Assembly: GCF_004343155.1 (NCBI RefSeq)
Contig: NZ_SMDC01000004.1
Location: forward strand, 1-64,000
From: Marichromatium gracile
GTDB lineage: Bacteria; Pseudomonadota; Gammaproteobacteria; Chromatiales; Chromatiaceae
Length of the DNA stretch: 64,000 bases
Direction of reading: 5' to 3'
Shown: piece after piece, positions 7,971 through 15,940 of the stretch
Position numbering within the stretch: position 1 is the first letter of the stretch
Layout: each line of letters begins with the position of its first letter
Translations under genes and position numbers: made by a program
The notes under the pieces: generated by a model
Database searches by the model: none
What the model saw: only the letters and a program-made list of their open reading frames with translations
Told to the model about the DNA's origin: nothing

Positions 7971-8998
7971 GACGGGTCGGCGGCGGCCAGATGCGCGCGC
8001 AGCCGTTCGAGCAACTCCGCGCGGTAGGGATCGATATTGTCCGGCAGGCAATGGGTGAGCTGACCACAGCTACCGCACACCGGATGCTCGCGCCGCCGTC
8101 CCTCGAGGTGCTGGAGGCGCAGCGCGTTGAGCCGCTCGCCGTTCCAGATCGCGCGCAGCGACTCGCGCCGCGCATCCCCCACCACCAGCTTACGCCCCCA
8201 GTCGAGGAAGCAAGCGCTGGCCAACCCGTCGGCGTTGATCGAGAAGGCGTAGAAGATGTAGGGGCAGGTATCGGTGTCCTGCAGCGGCTGCTGGTAGATG
8301 CCCTGGGTGATGCTGAAGCCGGTCCGCGCCTCGACGTCGAACTCCGGCCAGCAGGGGGCGAAGTTCTCGATGAAGATACGGTCGCAGTGATCGCCGAAGG
8401 TGTCGTAGAAGACCTGCGGCTCGATCCCATCGAGCAACTCCGAGGGGATCTTCACCACGATCTCGCACGCGCCCTTGTTGCGATGGAGCCAACGCACCCG
8501 CTCGACCAGCGTGTCGAAGTCCATGTCGAAGCCGGTGAAGCGACGGTACTGAGCATTGTTCATGCCGTCGATCGAGATGTTGATCTTGTCGAGTCCGGCC
8601 TCGATCACCGGACCGATGCGCTCGGGGGTCATCAGCGAGGCGTTGGTGGTGGTGTCGATGTAGTCGACCCGGTCGCTCGCCTTGGCGTAGGCGACCATCT
8701 CGGCGAGACGCTTGTTGAGCAGCGGCTCACCATCCTTGTAGAGACGCAGCACCTTGATCGGGCGCGGGAATTCGGCGAGGTCGTCGATCAGCTTGCGATA
8801 CAGCTCGAAGCTCATCACCCCCTGGAAGCGTCCGGTCTCGCGGATCAGCGCGCGATCACCGGTCGGACAGAAGGGACAGCGGAAGTTACAGGCGCTGGCC
8901 GGGTCGACGAACACCACGAAGGGGGTGTCGAGCGGGATCACATCCTGCAGCGCGGTGCGCTCGTCGAGGTTGATCCGGGGTTTGATCTTGGCCTTCAT
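7967..8998 (-). CDS. radical SAM/SPASM domain protein (glycan-cluster paralogue 2)
   Basis: The 343-residue protein has CNFRCPFC (C37, C41, C44) as the radical SAM motif, DGEPLLNK as the glycine-rich SAM-contact segment, INISIDGMNNAQY, and a SPASM-like C-terminus (CPYIFYAFSINADG, CFLDWGRK, CGSCGQLTHC). It begins MKAK like the paralogue at 4493-5533, and both end in the same NIDPYRxxLLERL block, so they arose by duplication. It is the first gene after the CDP-sugar biosynthetic block, 12 bp downstream of the reductase gene, and overlaps the following glycosyltransferase gene by ATGA. I infer sugar or glycan modification by radical chemistry. No substrate can be assigned. Confidence 0.88.
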   Translation of the reverse strand: MKAKIKPRINLDERTALQDVIPLDTPFVVFVDPASACNFRCPFCPTGDRALIRETGRFQGVMSFELYRKLIDDLAEFPRPIKVLRLYKDGEPLLNKRLAEMVAYAKASDRVDYIDTTTNASLMTPERIGPVIEAGLDKINISIDGMNNAQYRRFTGFDMDFDTLVERVRWLHRNKGACEIVVKIPSELLDGIEPQVFYDTFGDHCDRIFIENFAPCWPEFDVEARTGFSITQGIYQQPLQDTDTCPYIFYAFSINADGLASACFLDWGRKLVVGDARRESLRAIWNGERLNALRLQHLEGRRREHPVCGSCGQLTHCLPDNIDPYRAELLERLRAHLAAADPS

Positions 8999-9010
8999 CG
9001 GCTCGCCCTC

Positions 9011-9862
9011 TCAATCATCATCGGTTGGATCCAGCTCCAGCAGTTGTCGCAGTCGCGTGCTGTCGCCCCAGAAGGCCATCGCCTCGTGCGCCGCATAGGG
9101 CAGCGCGCCGAGCGCGGGCTCGATCTCCAGCCCGTGCTCGGCGATCCAGCGCTCGACCAGGGCGCGCACCGAAACCGGTCGTCCCGAGCAGAGGTTGACG
9201 ATCCCGCTCGCCTCGGTTTCCAACGCCAGCCGGACCAGTCGCTCGGCGGCCTCGGTCACCGGCAGATAGTCGCGCAACTGTTCCCCGCCCGACATCGGGA
9301 AGCGCCGCTCGCCACGCCGCGCGGCAGCGAGCAGCTGGGGATAGAGCGACCCGGCCGCCTGCCCCTCGCCCCAGAGATAGAACAACCGTGTCCACAACAG
9401 CTGGGTGCCGTGACGCGCGGCGGCGAACTCCAACCCCCGGCGCAACGCGTCCTTGGCGAAGCCGTAGGGGGTATCCGGGTCCGGGCACAGGGTCTCGTCG
9501 CAGGCGCCGCCGCGCCGACCGTACTCGAGACAGGTGCCAGCCACCACCAACCGCTCCAGCCCGGCGTCCATCAGCCCCTCGAGGAAGCGGTAGTGCGCCG
9601 GCAGCTCGCGCTCGTAATGGCCGGGGTCGCCATAGTTGGGCAGGCCGCCCCAGGCCAGATGGATCAGCACCCGGGGCCGCCCGAGCCGCGCGAAGGCAGC
9701 GGCGGGCGGGCGCCGGACATCGAGTGGCACGAAGCGCCCCGGCCCGCTCCAGGACCGCTCGCCACGGGCGCTGCACACCAGCGCGTGGCAGCGCTGCGCG
9801 AGCGCCACGGCGAGATGCCTGCCGAGGAAACCGCTCGCCCCGGTCAACGCGACCTCGGTCAT
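9011..9862 (-). CDS. NAD(P)-dependent SDR epimerase/reductase (probable CDP-4-keto sugar 4-reductase)
   Basis: The product begins MTEVALTGASGFLGRHLAVA, with the GxxGxxG dinucleotide motif at residues 8-14, and has the YxxxK catalytic pair in DTPYGFAKDALRRG. At about 283 residues it is the size of extended SDR sugar reductases. An in-frame ATG four codons upstream (9874) is an alternative start; the AGGG that could serve as ribosome site is better spaced for the one chosen. Its place, last in the block rfbF, rfbG, cupin epimerase, C-methyltransferase, SDR, suggests it reduces the 4-keto group of the branched CDP-6-deoxyhexose intermediate. This role is inferred from order, not from a diagnostic residue; it could instead act as an epimerase. 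Confidence 0.85.
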   Translation of the reverse strand: MTEVALTGASGFLGRHLAVALAQRCHALVCSARGERSWSGPGRFVPLDVRRPPAAAFARLGRPRVLIHLAWGGLPNYGDPGHYERELPAHYRFLEGLMDAGLERLVVAGTCLEYGRRGGACDETLCPDPDTPYGFAKDALRRGLEFAAARHGTQLLWTRLFYLWGEGQAAGSLYPQLLAAARRGERRFPMSGGEQLRDYLPVTEAAERLVRLALETEASGIVNLCSGRPVSVRALVERWIAEHGLEIEPALGALPYAAHEAMAFWGDSTRLRQLLELDPTDDD

Positions 9863-9911
9863 GGATAACGACATCCCTGGTGAAAACTTGAGTGAAAGAG
9901 CCGGAAATAAC

Positions 9912-11141
9912 TCAAGCGTACTCCTCGATCCCGGGCACCGCGACGACGAAGCGCGCGCCCCACTCGCGGACATAGCCGAGCTGCGCGGTGAGTTCATCGC
10001 GCAGGTTCCAGGGCAGCAGCAGCACCCGGTCGGGGCGGGTCTCACGCAGACGCGACTCGGCGACGATGGGGATGCGGCTGCCGGGGAGATGGCGCCCCAG
10101 CTTGCCGGGGCTGCGGTCGACCACATAGTGCAGCAGATCGGGCCGCACCCCGGCGAAGTTGAGCAGGGTGTTGCCCTTGGCCGCGGCGCCGTAGCCGACC
10201 ACCTGGAGCCCCTGGCGCCGCGCCCGGATGAGATAGTCGAGCAGCTCGAGACGCAACCGCTCGGCGCGCGCCTGCAGCCCCTGGTAGGTCGCCGCCCGCT
10301 CCAGCCCGGCGGCCAGCTCCTCGGCGCGCAGCGCCGCCACCCGGGGCGTGGTCGGACGCGCGCCGTGGTCGGCACGCTGGGCGAACACCCGCAGGCTGCC
10401 GCCGTGGGTCGGCAGGGTCTCGACATCGAACACCGCCAGGCCGTTGGCCGCGCACACCCGCCCCACCGCGCCCAGCGACAGATAGGAGTAGTGCTCGTGA
10501 TAGAGGGTATCGAACTGGTTGCCCGCGATCAGCCGCAGCAGGTGCGGGAACTCGAAGGTCGCCACCCCGTCCGGGCGCAGCAGCAGGGCGATGCCGGCGA
10601 CGAAATCGTTGATCGCCGGGACATGGGCGAGGACGTTGTTGGCGACCACCAGATCCGCACCCCAGCCCTCGGCGAGCAGCCGCGCGGCGAGCGCGCGGTC
10701 GAAGAAGGCCTCGACGATCTCCAGCCCGCGCTCGCGCGCCGCGGCGGCGACCGCCGCGGTCGGCTCGACCCCCAGACAGGGGATGGCGCGCGCCTGCAGG
10801 TGCTGGAGCAGATAGCCGTCGTTGGCCGCCAGCTCCACCACCCGCGAGTCGCCGTCGAGCCCGAGACGCTCGACCATGGTCGCGACATAGCGCTCGGCAT
10901 GGGCCACCCAACTCGTCGAGACGCTGCTGAAATAGGCGTAGTCGGCGTCGAACAGGGTCTCGGGGCGGGCGAAGTCCTCGGTCTGCACCAACCAGCAGCG
11001 CTCGCACACCAGCACCCGCAGCGGGTACCAGGACTCGGGGCGGTGCAGCGCCGCGGCGCTCAGATAGGCGTTGGAGGGCGGCGCGCTGCCGAGGTCGACG
11101 AAGGGCAGGCGCAGCGGCGCGCCGCAGTGACGGCAGTTCAC
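9912..11141 (-). CDS. nucleotide-sugar C-methyltransferase (TylC3/TcaB9-like, three-domain)
   Basis: The GTG at 11139-11141 overlaps the stop of the cupin epimerase gene and fits the family N-terminus. The 409-residue product has the complete layout of sugar C-methyltransferases. There is a zinc-binding domain (C3xxC6 and C46xxC49), a SAM domain with VVELAANDGYLLQHL at 101-115, and the active-site segment YHEHYSYLS, whose His and neighbouring residues are catalytic in characterised members. A C-terminal domain opens with VVGYGAAAKGNTLLN near residue 314. Family members methylate C3 of 4-keto sugars activated with dTDP or CDP. Next to rfbFG, the predicted product is a CDP-3-C-methyl-4-keto-6-deoxyhexose. 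Methylation at another carbon is possible. Confidence 0.9.
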   Translation of the reverse strand: MNCRHCGAPLRLPFVDLGSAPPSNAYLSAAALHRPESWYPLRVLVCERCWLVQTEDFARPETLFDADYAYFSSVSTSWVAHAERYVATMVERLGLDGDSRVVELAANDGYLLQHLQARAIPCLGVEPTAAVAAAARERGLEIVEAFFDRALAARLLAEGWGADLVVANNVLAHVPAINDFVAGIALLLRPDGVATFEFPHLLRLIAGNQFDTLYHEHYSYLSLGAVGRVCAANGLAVFDVETLPTHGGSLRVFAQRADHGARPTTPRVAALRAEELAAGLERAATYQGLQARAERLRLELLDYLIRARRQGLQVVGYGAAAKGNTLLNFAGVRPDLLHYVVDRSPGKLGRHLPGSRIPIVAESRLRETRPDRVLLLPWNLRDELTAQLGYVREWGARFVVAVPGIEEYA

Positions 11142-11701
11142 GGCGCAATCCCCCGAAACTCGTCGTCGAGCAACGCCAAGGCGCGATCGCGCGCCGAGCG
11201 CTCGCCGAGCGGCAGCGGCCAGGGGATGGCCAGACGCGGGTCGTCGACGCGCACCCCGCCCTCGGCCTCGGGGACATGGGGCGCGGTGTGCAGATAGAGC
11301 AGCTCGCAGTCGTCCGTCAGCGTCTGGAAGCCGTGGGCGCAACCCTCGGGGATCACCAGCGTGGTCGGGCGCTCGGCCTCCAGCCGCTCGGCGTGCCACT
11401 GCAGGAAGGTCGGCGAGCCGGCGCGCAGATCGAGCGCCAGGTCCCAGACCGCGCCGCGCAGACAGGTGACGAACTTGGTCTCGGCGTGCGGCGGGCGCTG
11501 GTAGTGGAGCCCGCGCACCGTGCCGCGCGCACGCGTCAGCGAGCGGTTGATCTGGACGATCGGACGCCCGCCGCCGAGCGCTGCCAGATCCATCGCGCAA
11601 TAGAGCCGCTCGAAGACGCCGCGCGCATCGGCGAGCGGCGTCCGCGCGATCACCTCGACCCCGGCGATCGCGGTCGGGTGACGCACCAGGCGCGCGCTCA
11701 T
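11138..11701 (-). CDS. RmlC-like nucleotide-sugar 3,5-epimerase (cupin)
   Basis: The ATG at 11699-11701 overlaps the rfbG stop. The 187-residue protein matches RmlC end to end, and the catalytic set can be placed: His66 in RGLHYQRP, Lys76 in ETKFV, Tyr136 in ELLYLHT, and Asp172 in ERSARD, corresponding to the His63/Lys73/Tyr133/Asp170 set of the Salmonella enzyme. The IPEGCAHGFQTL cupin strand is also present. It should therefore be catalytically competent. Because it lies between a CDP-glucose 4,6-dehydratase and a C-methyltransferase, and no dTDP-glucose genes are in the window, its substrate is probably a CDP-4-keto-6-deoxyhexose. Whether it inverts C3, C5 or both is not visible. Confidence 0.9.
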   Translation of the reverse strand: MSARLVRHPTAIAGVEVIARTPLADARGVFERLYCAMDLAALGGGRPIVQINRSLTRARGTVRGLHYQRPPHAETKFVTCLRGAVWDLALDLRAGSPTFLQWHAERLEAERPTTLVIPEGCAHGFQTLTDDCELLYLHTAPHVPEAEGGVRVDDPRLAIPWPLPLGERSARDRALALLDDEFRGIAP

Positions 11702-12762
11702 CGCGGTGGCTCCGTGGCCATGTAGTCGGCGATCTGCGCCAGGGTGCGCACCTGCATGTCCTCCCCGGCGCGCCAGGCGCGGTGCCAGTCGAGGGTGCGC
11801 GCCAGCGCCTGCTCCAGCGGCCAGCGCGGACGCCAACCGAGCGCGGCGCGCGCCTTGCTGCTGTCGAGTCGCAGCACCGATGCCTCGCGCGGCTGAGGAC
11901 TGTCATCGAGCCGCCACTGCGCCCCCGGCACGGCGGCACACAGCCACTCGACCAGCCAGCGCACCGGGCGCGCGTCCGCGGCCTCGGGACCGAAGTTCCA
12001 GGCGCCGATGTACTCGCCATCGTCCGCGCACAGCCGCTCGGCGAGATCGAGATAACCGGCGAGCGGTTCGAGCACGTGCTGCCAGGGCCGGATCGCCCCG
12101 GGCGCGCGCAGCACCACCGGCTCGCCGGCGTCGATCGCGCGCAACACGTCGGGGACCAGCCGCTCGGCGGCCCAGTCGCCGCCACCGATGACGTTGCCCG
12201 CACGCACGGTGGCGAGCGCCGTCCCGGCCTCCTCGAGGAAGGCGCGACGATAGCTCGCGCTGACCAGCTCGGCGCAGGCCTTGCTGCTCGAATAGGGGTC
12301 GTGACCGCCGAGGGCGTCGTCCTCGCGATAGGGCCAGACCCAGTCGTGGTTCTCGTAGCACTTGTCGCTGGTCACCACCACCACGGCGCGCACCCCGGGG
12401 TGCTGGCGCACGGTCTCGAGCAGGTCGACGGTGCCCATCAGGTTGACCGCGTAGGTCTCGACCGGGTCGCGATAGGCCGCGCGCACCAGCGGCTGGGCGG
12501 CGAGATGGAACACCACCTCGGGCGCGGCGGCATCGAAGGCGGCGGCGAGCGCGGCGCGATCGCGCAGGTCGGCGATGTGCTCGCCGGCGAGGCGCTCGCC
12601 GACCCGCGCCGCCCGGTACAGGCTCGGCGTGGTCGGCGGCGCCAGCGCATAGCCGTGCACCCGGGCGCCAAGCCGTGCCAGCCAGAGCGCGAGCCAGCCG
12701 CCCTTGAATCCGGTGTGGCCGGTGATGAATACCCGCCGTTCTCTCCAGAACTGCTGTTCCAT
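11698..12762 (-). CDS. rfbG: CDP-glucose 4,6-dehydratase
   Basis: The start at 12760-12762 lies 5 bp after the rfbF stop; an upstream in-frame ATG would fall inside rfbF. The 354-residue product opens with RRVFITGHTGFKGGWLALWL, the typical RfbG NAD-binding sequence. It has VVVVTSDKCYENHD with the catalytic Thr region, the YxxxK pair in DPYSSSKACAE, and the substrate-loop sequence RAGNVIGGGDWAAERLVPD. It converts CDP-glucose to CDP-4-keto-6-deoxyglucose, the branch point for CDP-linked dideoxy and branched sugars. No rfbH-like dehydrase gene follows, so the intermediate apparently feeds C-methylation rather than 3-deoxygenation. Confidence 0.95.
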   Translation of the reverse strand: MEQQFWRERRVFITGHTGFKGGWLALWLARLGARVHGYALAPPTTPSLYRAARVGERLAGEHIADLRDRAALAAAFDAAAPEVVFHLAAQPLVRAAYRDPVETYAVNLMGTVDLLETVRQHPGVRAVVVVTSDKCYENHDWVWPYREDDALGGHDPYSSSKACAELVSASYRRAFLEEAGTALATVRAGNVIGGGDWAAERLVPDVLRAIDAGEPVVLRAPGAIRPWQHVLEPLAGYLDLAERLCADDGEYIGAWNFGPEAADARPVRWLVEWLCAAVPGAQWRLDDSPQPREASVLRLDSSKARAALGWRPRWPLEQALARTLDWHRAWRAGEDMQVRTLAQIADYMATEPPR

Positions 12763-12767
12763 CGTCG

Positions 12768-13538
12768 TCACCAGGTCTTCCAGGGCGCCGCCCCGGAGCG
12801 CCACAGCGCCTCGAGCTGGGTGCGGTCGCGCAGCGTGTCCATCGGCCGCCAGAAGCCCTGGTGCTCGAAGGCCATCAGCTCGCCCATGGCGCTGAGCCGC
12901 GCCAGCGGCTCGCCCTCCCAGCCGGTCTCGTCACCGGCGATCAACTCCAGACAGGCCGGCGAGAGCACGAAGAAGCCGCCGTTGATCAGCCCGCCGTCGC
13001 CGCGCGGCTTCTCGGTGAAGGCGGCCACCCGCGCGCCCTCGCGCTTGATCGCGCCATAGCGCCCGGGGGCCTGCACCGCGGTGACCGTGGCGAGATGGCC
13101 GTGGTCGCGATGGAAGGCGACCAGCGCGCCGATGTCGACATCGCTCAGGCCGTCGCCATAGGTGAAGCAGAAGGGCGCCTCGGCGTCGAGATAGTCGGCC
13201 ACGCGCTTGAGTCGGCCGCCGGTCTGGGTGTGCAGCCCGGTGTCGACCAGGGTCACGCGCCAGGGCTCGGCCTTGCGCTCGTGGACCTCCATGCGGTTGT
13301 TGGCGATGTCGAAGGTGACGTCGGACATGTGCAGGAAGTAGTTGGCGAAGTACTCCTTGATGACATAGCCCTTGTAGCCGCAGCAGATCACGAAGTCGTT
13401 GATGCCGTGAACGGAGTAGTGCTTCATGATGTGCCAGATGATCGGCATGCCGCCGATCTCGATCATCGGCTTGGGGCGCAGGTGCGACTCCTCCGAGATC
13501 CGCGTCCCGAAACCGCCTGCCAGAATGACCGCCTTCAT
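12768..13538 (-). CDS. rfbF: glucose-1-phosphate cytidylyltransferase
   Basis: The 256-residue product has the nucleotidyltransferase signature LAGGFGTRISEES at 6-18, the RPKPMIEIGG substrate segment, and FTYGDGLSDVD with the metal-binding Asp. It matches RfbF along its whole length, including the C-terminal FWRPMDTLRDR. It makes CDP-glucose from CTP and glucose 1-phosphate in the cytoplasm, the first committed step of the CDP-sugar branch. The start has GGAG 6 bases upstream. It is the first gene of the minus-strand glycan cluster, and the 158 bp before it (to orn) should hold the cluster promoter, although I see no convincing -35/-10 pair. Confidence 0.95.
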   Translation of the reverse strand: MKAVILAGGFGTRISEESHLRPKPMIEIGGMPIIWHIMKHYSVHGINDFVICCGYKGYVIKEYFANYFLHMSDVTFDIANNRMEVHERKAEPWRVTLVDTGLHTQTGGRLKRVADYLDAEAPFCFTYGDGLSDVDIGALVAFHRDHGHLATVTAVQAPGRYGAIKREGARVAAFTEKPRGDGGLINGGFFVLSPACLELIAGDETGWEGEPLARLSAMGELMAFEHQGFWRPMDTLRDRTQLEALWRSGAAPWKTW

Positions 13539-13696
13539 CAGTGCTCCTCAATCAGGGTGTCGACCGCAACCGACGCATGCTGCGAATAACGGCACGACCG
13601 GCGACGAGATGAGCGATCGCCTCGGACGCCCGCCTCTATCTGGCCCCCATGATAACCAGCACGACGGGGATCGCACAGCATCGCGCGCGCGATACA

Positions 13697-14245
13697 TCAC
13701 TCCAGCCGCAGCAGTTGCTCGCGGTAATAGCGCAGCTCCTCGATCGACTCGCGAATGTCATCGAGGGCGAGATGGCGCGAGGCCTTGCGCACCCCGGCGG
13801 CGACCTCCGGGGCCCAGCGCTGGGCGAGGATCTTGAGGGTGCTGACATCGAGATTGCGATAGTGACAGAACCCCTCGAGCCGGGGCATCCAGCGGGCGAG
13901 GAAGCGACGGTCCTGACAGATGCTGTTGCCGCACAGCGGCGAGGCACCGGCCGGCACCAGGTCGGCGAGGAACTCGAGGGTGGCGCGCTCGGCGGCGGCC
14001 TCGTCCTGTGCGCTCAGCCGCACCCGCTCGATCAGCCCGGAGGCGCCGTGGTGTTCGCGATTCCATTCATCCATGCCGGCGAGCTGCGCCTCGGACTGGT
14101 GGATCGCGATCACCGGCCCCTCGGCCAGCACCTTGAGCTGGGTGTCGGTGACGATGGTGGCGATCTCGAGGATGCGATCGGTGTCGGGGTCGAGTCCGGT
14201 CATCTCCAGGTCGATCCAGATCAGGTTCTGCGGGCTCTTGGTCAT
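13697..14245 (-). CDS. orn: oligoribonuclease
   Basis: The start at 14243-14245 follows an AAGGAA Shine-Dalgarno 5 bases upstream and gives a 182-residue protein, the normal length. The DEDDh exonuclease motifs are visible: [11 protein letters not shown] (Asp12, Glu14), [17 protein letters not shown], and the C-terminal [15 protein letters not shown] with the catalytic His and Asp. Oligoribonuclease degrades RNA oligomers of 2-5 nucleotides and pGpG in the cytoplasm. It is divergent from rsgA, and the two share a 197 bp upstream region, an arrangement also seen in other gammaproteobacteria. Confidence 0.96.
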   Translation of the reverse strand: MTKSPQNLIWIDLEMTGLDPDTDRILEIATIVTDTQLKVLAEGPVIAIHQSEAQLAGMDEWNREHHGASGLIERVRLSAQDEAAAERATLEFLADLVPAGASPLCGNSICQDRRFLARWMPRLEGFCHYRNLDVSTLKILAQRWAPEVAAGVRKASRHLALDDIRESIEELRYYREQLLRLE

Positions 14246-14380
14246 GAGCGTTCCTTGAGCAATGGGGCCTGTCGCAAGGCCGGGTGACGGAATCAAGCCG
14301 CAGTGTACTGCAAGGAGCGGCATCGTGCGGAGCGCCGGCGCTTTCCCTAGAATAGCCCCACCCCAGCCAGGAGCCCGAGC

Positions 14381-14446
14381 ATGCACACCGACCACCCGCA
14401 GCCTCCCCGCCCCACCCCGCGCCAGCCGCGTCGGGTCGCCCGATGA
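14381..14446 (+). CDS. possible 21-residue Pro/Arg-rich leader peptide of rsgA
   Basis: An ATG at 14381 preceded by AGGAG at 14369-14373 (7-base spacing) opens a 21-codon frame ending at TGA 14444-14446. That stop overlaps the rsgA start codon (ATGA). The peptide has 6 prolines and 5 arginines, including a PPRP stretch, which is the type of sequence at which ribosomes pause. A possible -10 hexamer, TAGAAT, lies at 14348-14353, without a clear -35. The rsgA start has no Shine-Dalgarno of its own, so rsgA translation is probably coupled to this frame. Whether the peptide itself matters is unknown; it could be only a coupling device. Confidence 0.45.
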   Translation: MHTDHPQPPRPTPRQPRRVAR

Positions 14447-15447
14447 CCCGGCGGCGGCTGTCGAAGCGACAGATCGAGCGCATCCGCGCGATCCAGGAAC
14501 GGCGCCGCGAGCGCCTTGCCAACCGTCCCGAGCAGGCGCTCGCCGACTGCGAGGCCGAGATCCCGCCCGAGGAGGGGCTGGTGGTGGTGCGCCACGGCGC
14601 GAGCCTGGTGGTCGAGGACCATGCGGGCGAGCTGCACCTCTGTGTCGCGCGCCAGCACCTCGGCCACCCGGTGTGCGGCGATCGGGTGGTGTGGCAGCGC
14701 GGCGAGCCCGGTCGTGGGCTGGTCAGTGCCATCCTCGAGCGCCAGACGGTGCTCAGCCGCCCCGACTACAGTGGTCGCGACAAGCCGATCGCGGCCAACC
14801 TCACCCGACTGGCGGTACTGATCGCCCCCGAGCCCGAACCGAGCGGCTATCTGGTCGACCAGTACCTGGTCGCCGCCGAGGGCATCGGCGTCGAGCCGAT
14901 GCTGGTGGCCACCAAGATGGACCTGCTCGACGCCCCGGCGCGCGCGGCCTTCGAGCAGCGCTATGCCCATTATTGCGCGATCGGCTACCGCACCCTGTGG
15001 ATCAGCCTGGAGCAGCCCGAAACGCTGGCCCCGCTGGTCGAGGCGCTGCGCGACCAGACCAGCATCCTCGTCGGTCAGTCCGGGGTGGGCAAGTCCTCGC
15101 TGGTCAAGGCGCTGCTGCCCGATCGCGACATCCAGGTCGGGCGCCTCTCGGCGGCCACCGGGCTGGGGCGTCACACCACCTCGGCGGCGAGCTGCTACCG
15201 CCTGCCCGGCGGCGGCGTGCTGATCGACTCGCCCGGGGTGCGCAGCTTCCGCCTCGGCGCCATCGGTCTGGCCGAGCTGCAGTGGGGCTTTCGCGAGTTC
15301 CGCCCGCACCTCGGCGGCTGTCGCTTCGCCAACTGTCGTCACGATCAGGAGCCGGGCTGCGCCATCCGCGCCGCGGTCGAGCGCGGCGAGATCGCAGCCG
15401 CGCGGCTGGACAACTTCCATCATCTGGCGCGGGGGGTGAGCGCATGA
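14443..15447 (+). CDS. rsgA: ribosome small-subunit-dependent GTPase A
   Basis: The 334-residue protein has an N-terminal basic extension like that of E. coli RsgA ([15 protein letters not shown]), then an OB-fold. A circularly permuted GTPase domain follows, with the G4 motif TKMD before the G1 motif [10 protein letters not shown] and G3 DSPGV. A C-terminal zinc knuckle ([14 protein letters not shown]) completes the family layout. It checks late 30S subunit maturation and releases RbfA. The start is supported by the N-terminal match and by an ATGA overlap with the short leader frame. Its 3' end overlaps the EVE-domain gene by ATGA, so the two are probably co-translated. Confidence 0.96.
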   Translation: MTRRRLSKRQIERIRAIQERRRERLANRPEQALADCEAEIPPEEGLVVVRHGASLVVEDHAGELHLCVARQHLGHPVCGDRVVWQRGEPGRGLVSAILERQTVLSRPDYSGRDKPIAANLTRLAVLIAPEPEPSGYLVDQYLVAAEGIGVEPMLVATKMDLLDAPARAAFEQRYAHYCAIGYRTLWISLEQPETLAPLVEALRDQTSILVGQSGVGKSSLVKALLPDRDIQVGRLSAATGLGRHTTSAASCYRLPGGGVLIDSPGVRSFRLGAIGLAELQWGFREFRPHLGGCRFANCRHDQEPGCAIRAAVERGEIAAARLDNFHHLARGVSA

Positions 15448-15917
15448 CCCACTGGCTGTTCAAGTCCGAGCCCGGGGTCTTCGGCATCGACGACCTGGCC
15501 GCGCGCGGGGTCGAGCCCTGGGACGGGGTACGCAACTATCAGGCGCGCAACCTGCTGCGCGATCGCACCGCCGTCGGCGATCCGGTGTTCTTCTATCACT
15601 CCAACTGTGCCCGCCCGGCGATCGTCGGACTGGCCGAGGTCGCCAGCAGCCCGCGCCCCGACCCTACCGCCTTCGATCCCGCCTCGCCCCATCACGACCC
15701 CAAGGGCGACCCGGCGAAACCGCGCTGGTATCTGGTCGACGTACGCTATCGCCGTCATCTCGCCCGCCCGATCACGCTGGCCGAACTCAAGACCCACGCC
15801 GAGGGCGCACTCGCCGGGCTGGCGCTGGTGCACCGCGGCAACCGCCTCTCGGTGATGCCGTTGAGCCCGGCGCAGTTCGACTTCATCCTCGCGCTCGAAC
15901 ACCGCCCGGCGCCCTGA
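15444..15917 (+). CDS. EVE domain-containing protein
   Basis: The 157-residue product consists of one EVE (PUA-like) domain: WLFKSEPGVFGIDDL at the start, WDGVRNYQARNLLRD, and VGDPVFFYHSN, with the aromatic cage residues typical of the family. EVE domains resemble YTH and PUA folds and are thought to bind modified bases in DNA or RNA; the true ligand for stand-alone bacterial members is not settled. It starts within the rsgA stop codon (ATGA), so its expression follows that of the ribosome-assembly GTPase. This is compatible with, but does not prove, an RNA-related role. Confidence 0.9.
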   Translation: MTHWLFKSEPGVFGIDDLAARGVEPWDGVRNYQARNLLRDRTAVGDPVFFYHSNCARPAIVGLAEVASSPRPDPTAFDPASPHHDPKGDPAKPRWYLVDVRYRRHLARPITLAELKTHAEGALAGLALVHRGNRLSVMPLSPAQFDFILALEHRPAP

Positions 15918-15940
15918 GCCCGGGCGCCGGGGGCGGCGGC

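Noticed and set aside
4493-8998. RiPP biosynthesis cluster based on the SPASM proteins
   Set aside because: No precursor-peptide gene, RRE domain, peptidase or peptide exporter is visible. Every neighbour is a glycan-type enzyme.
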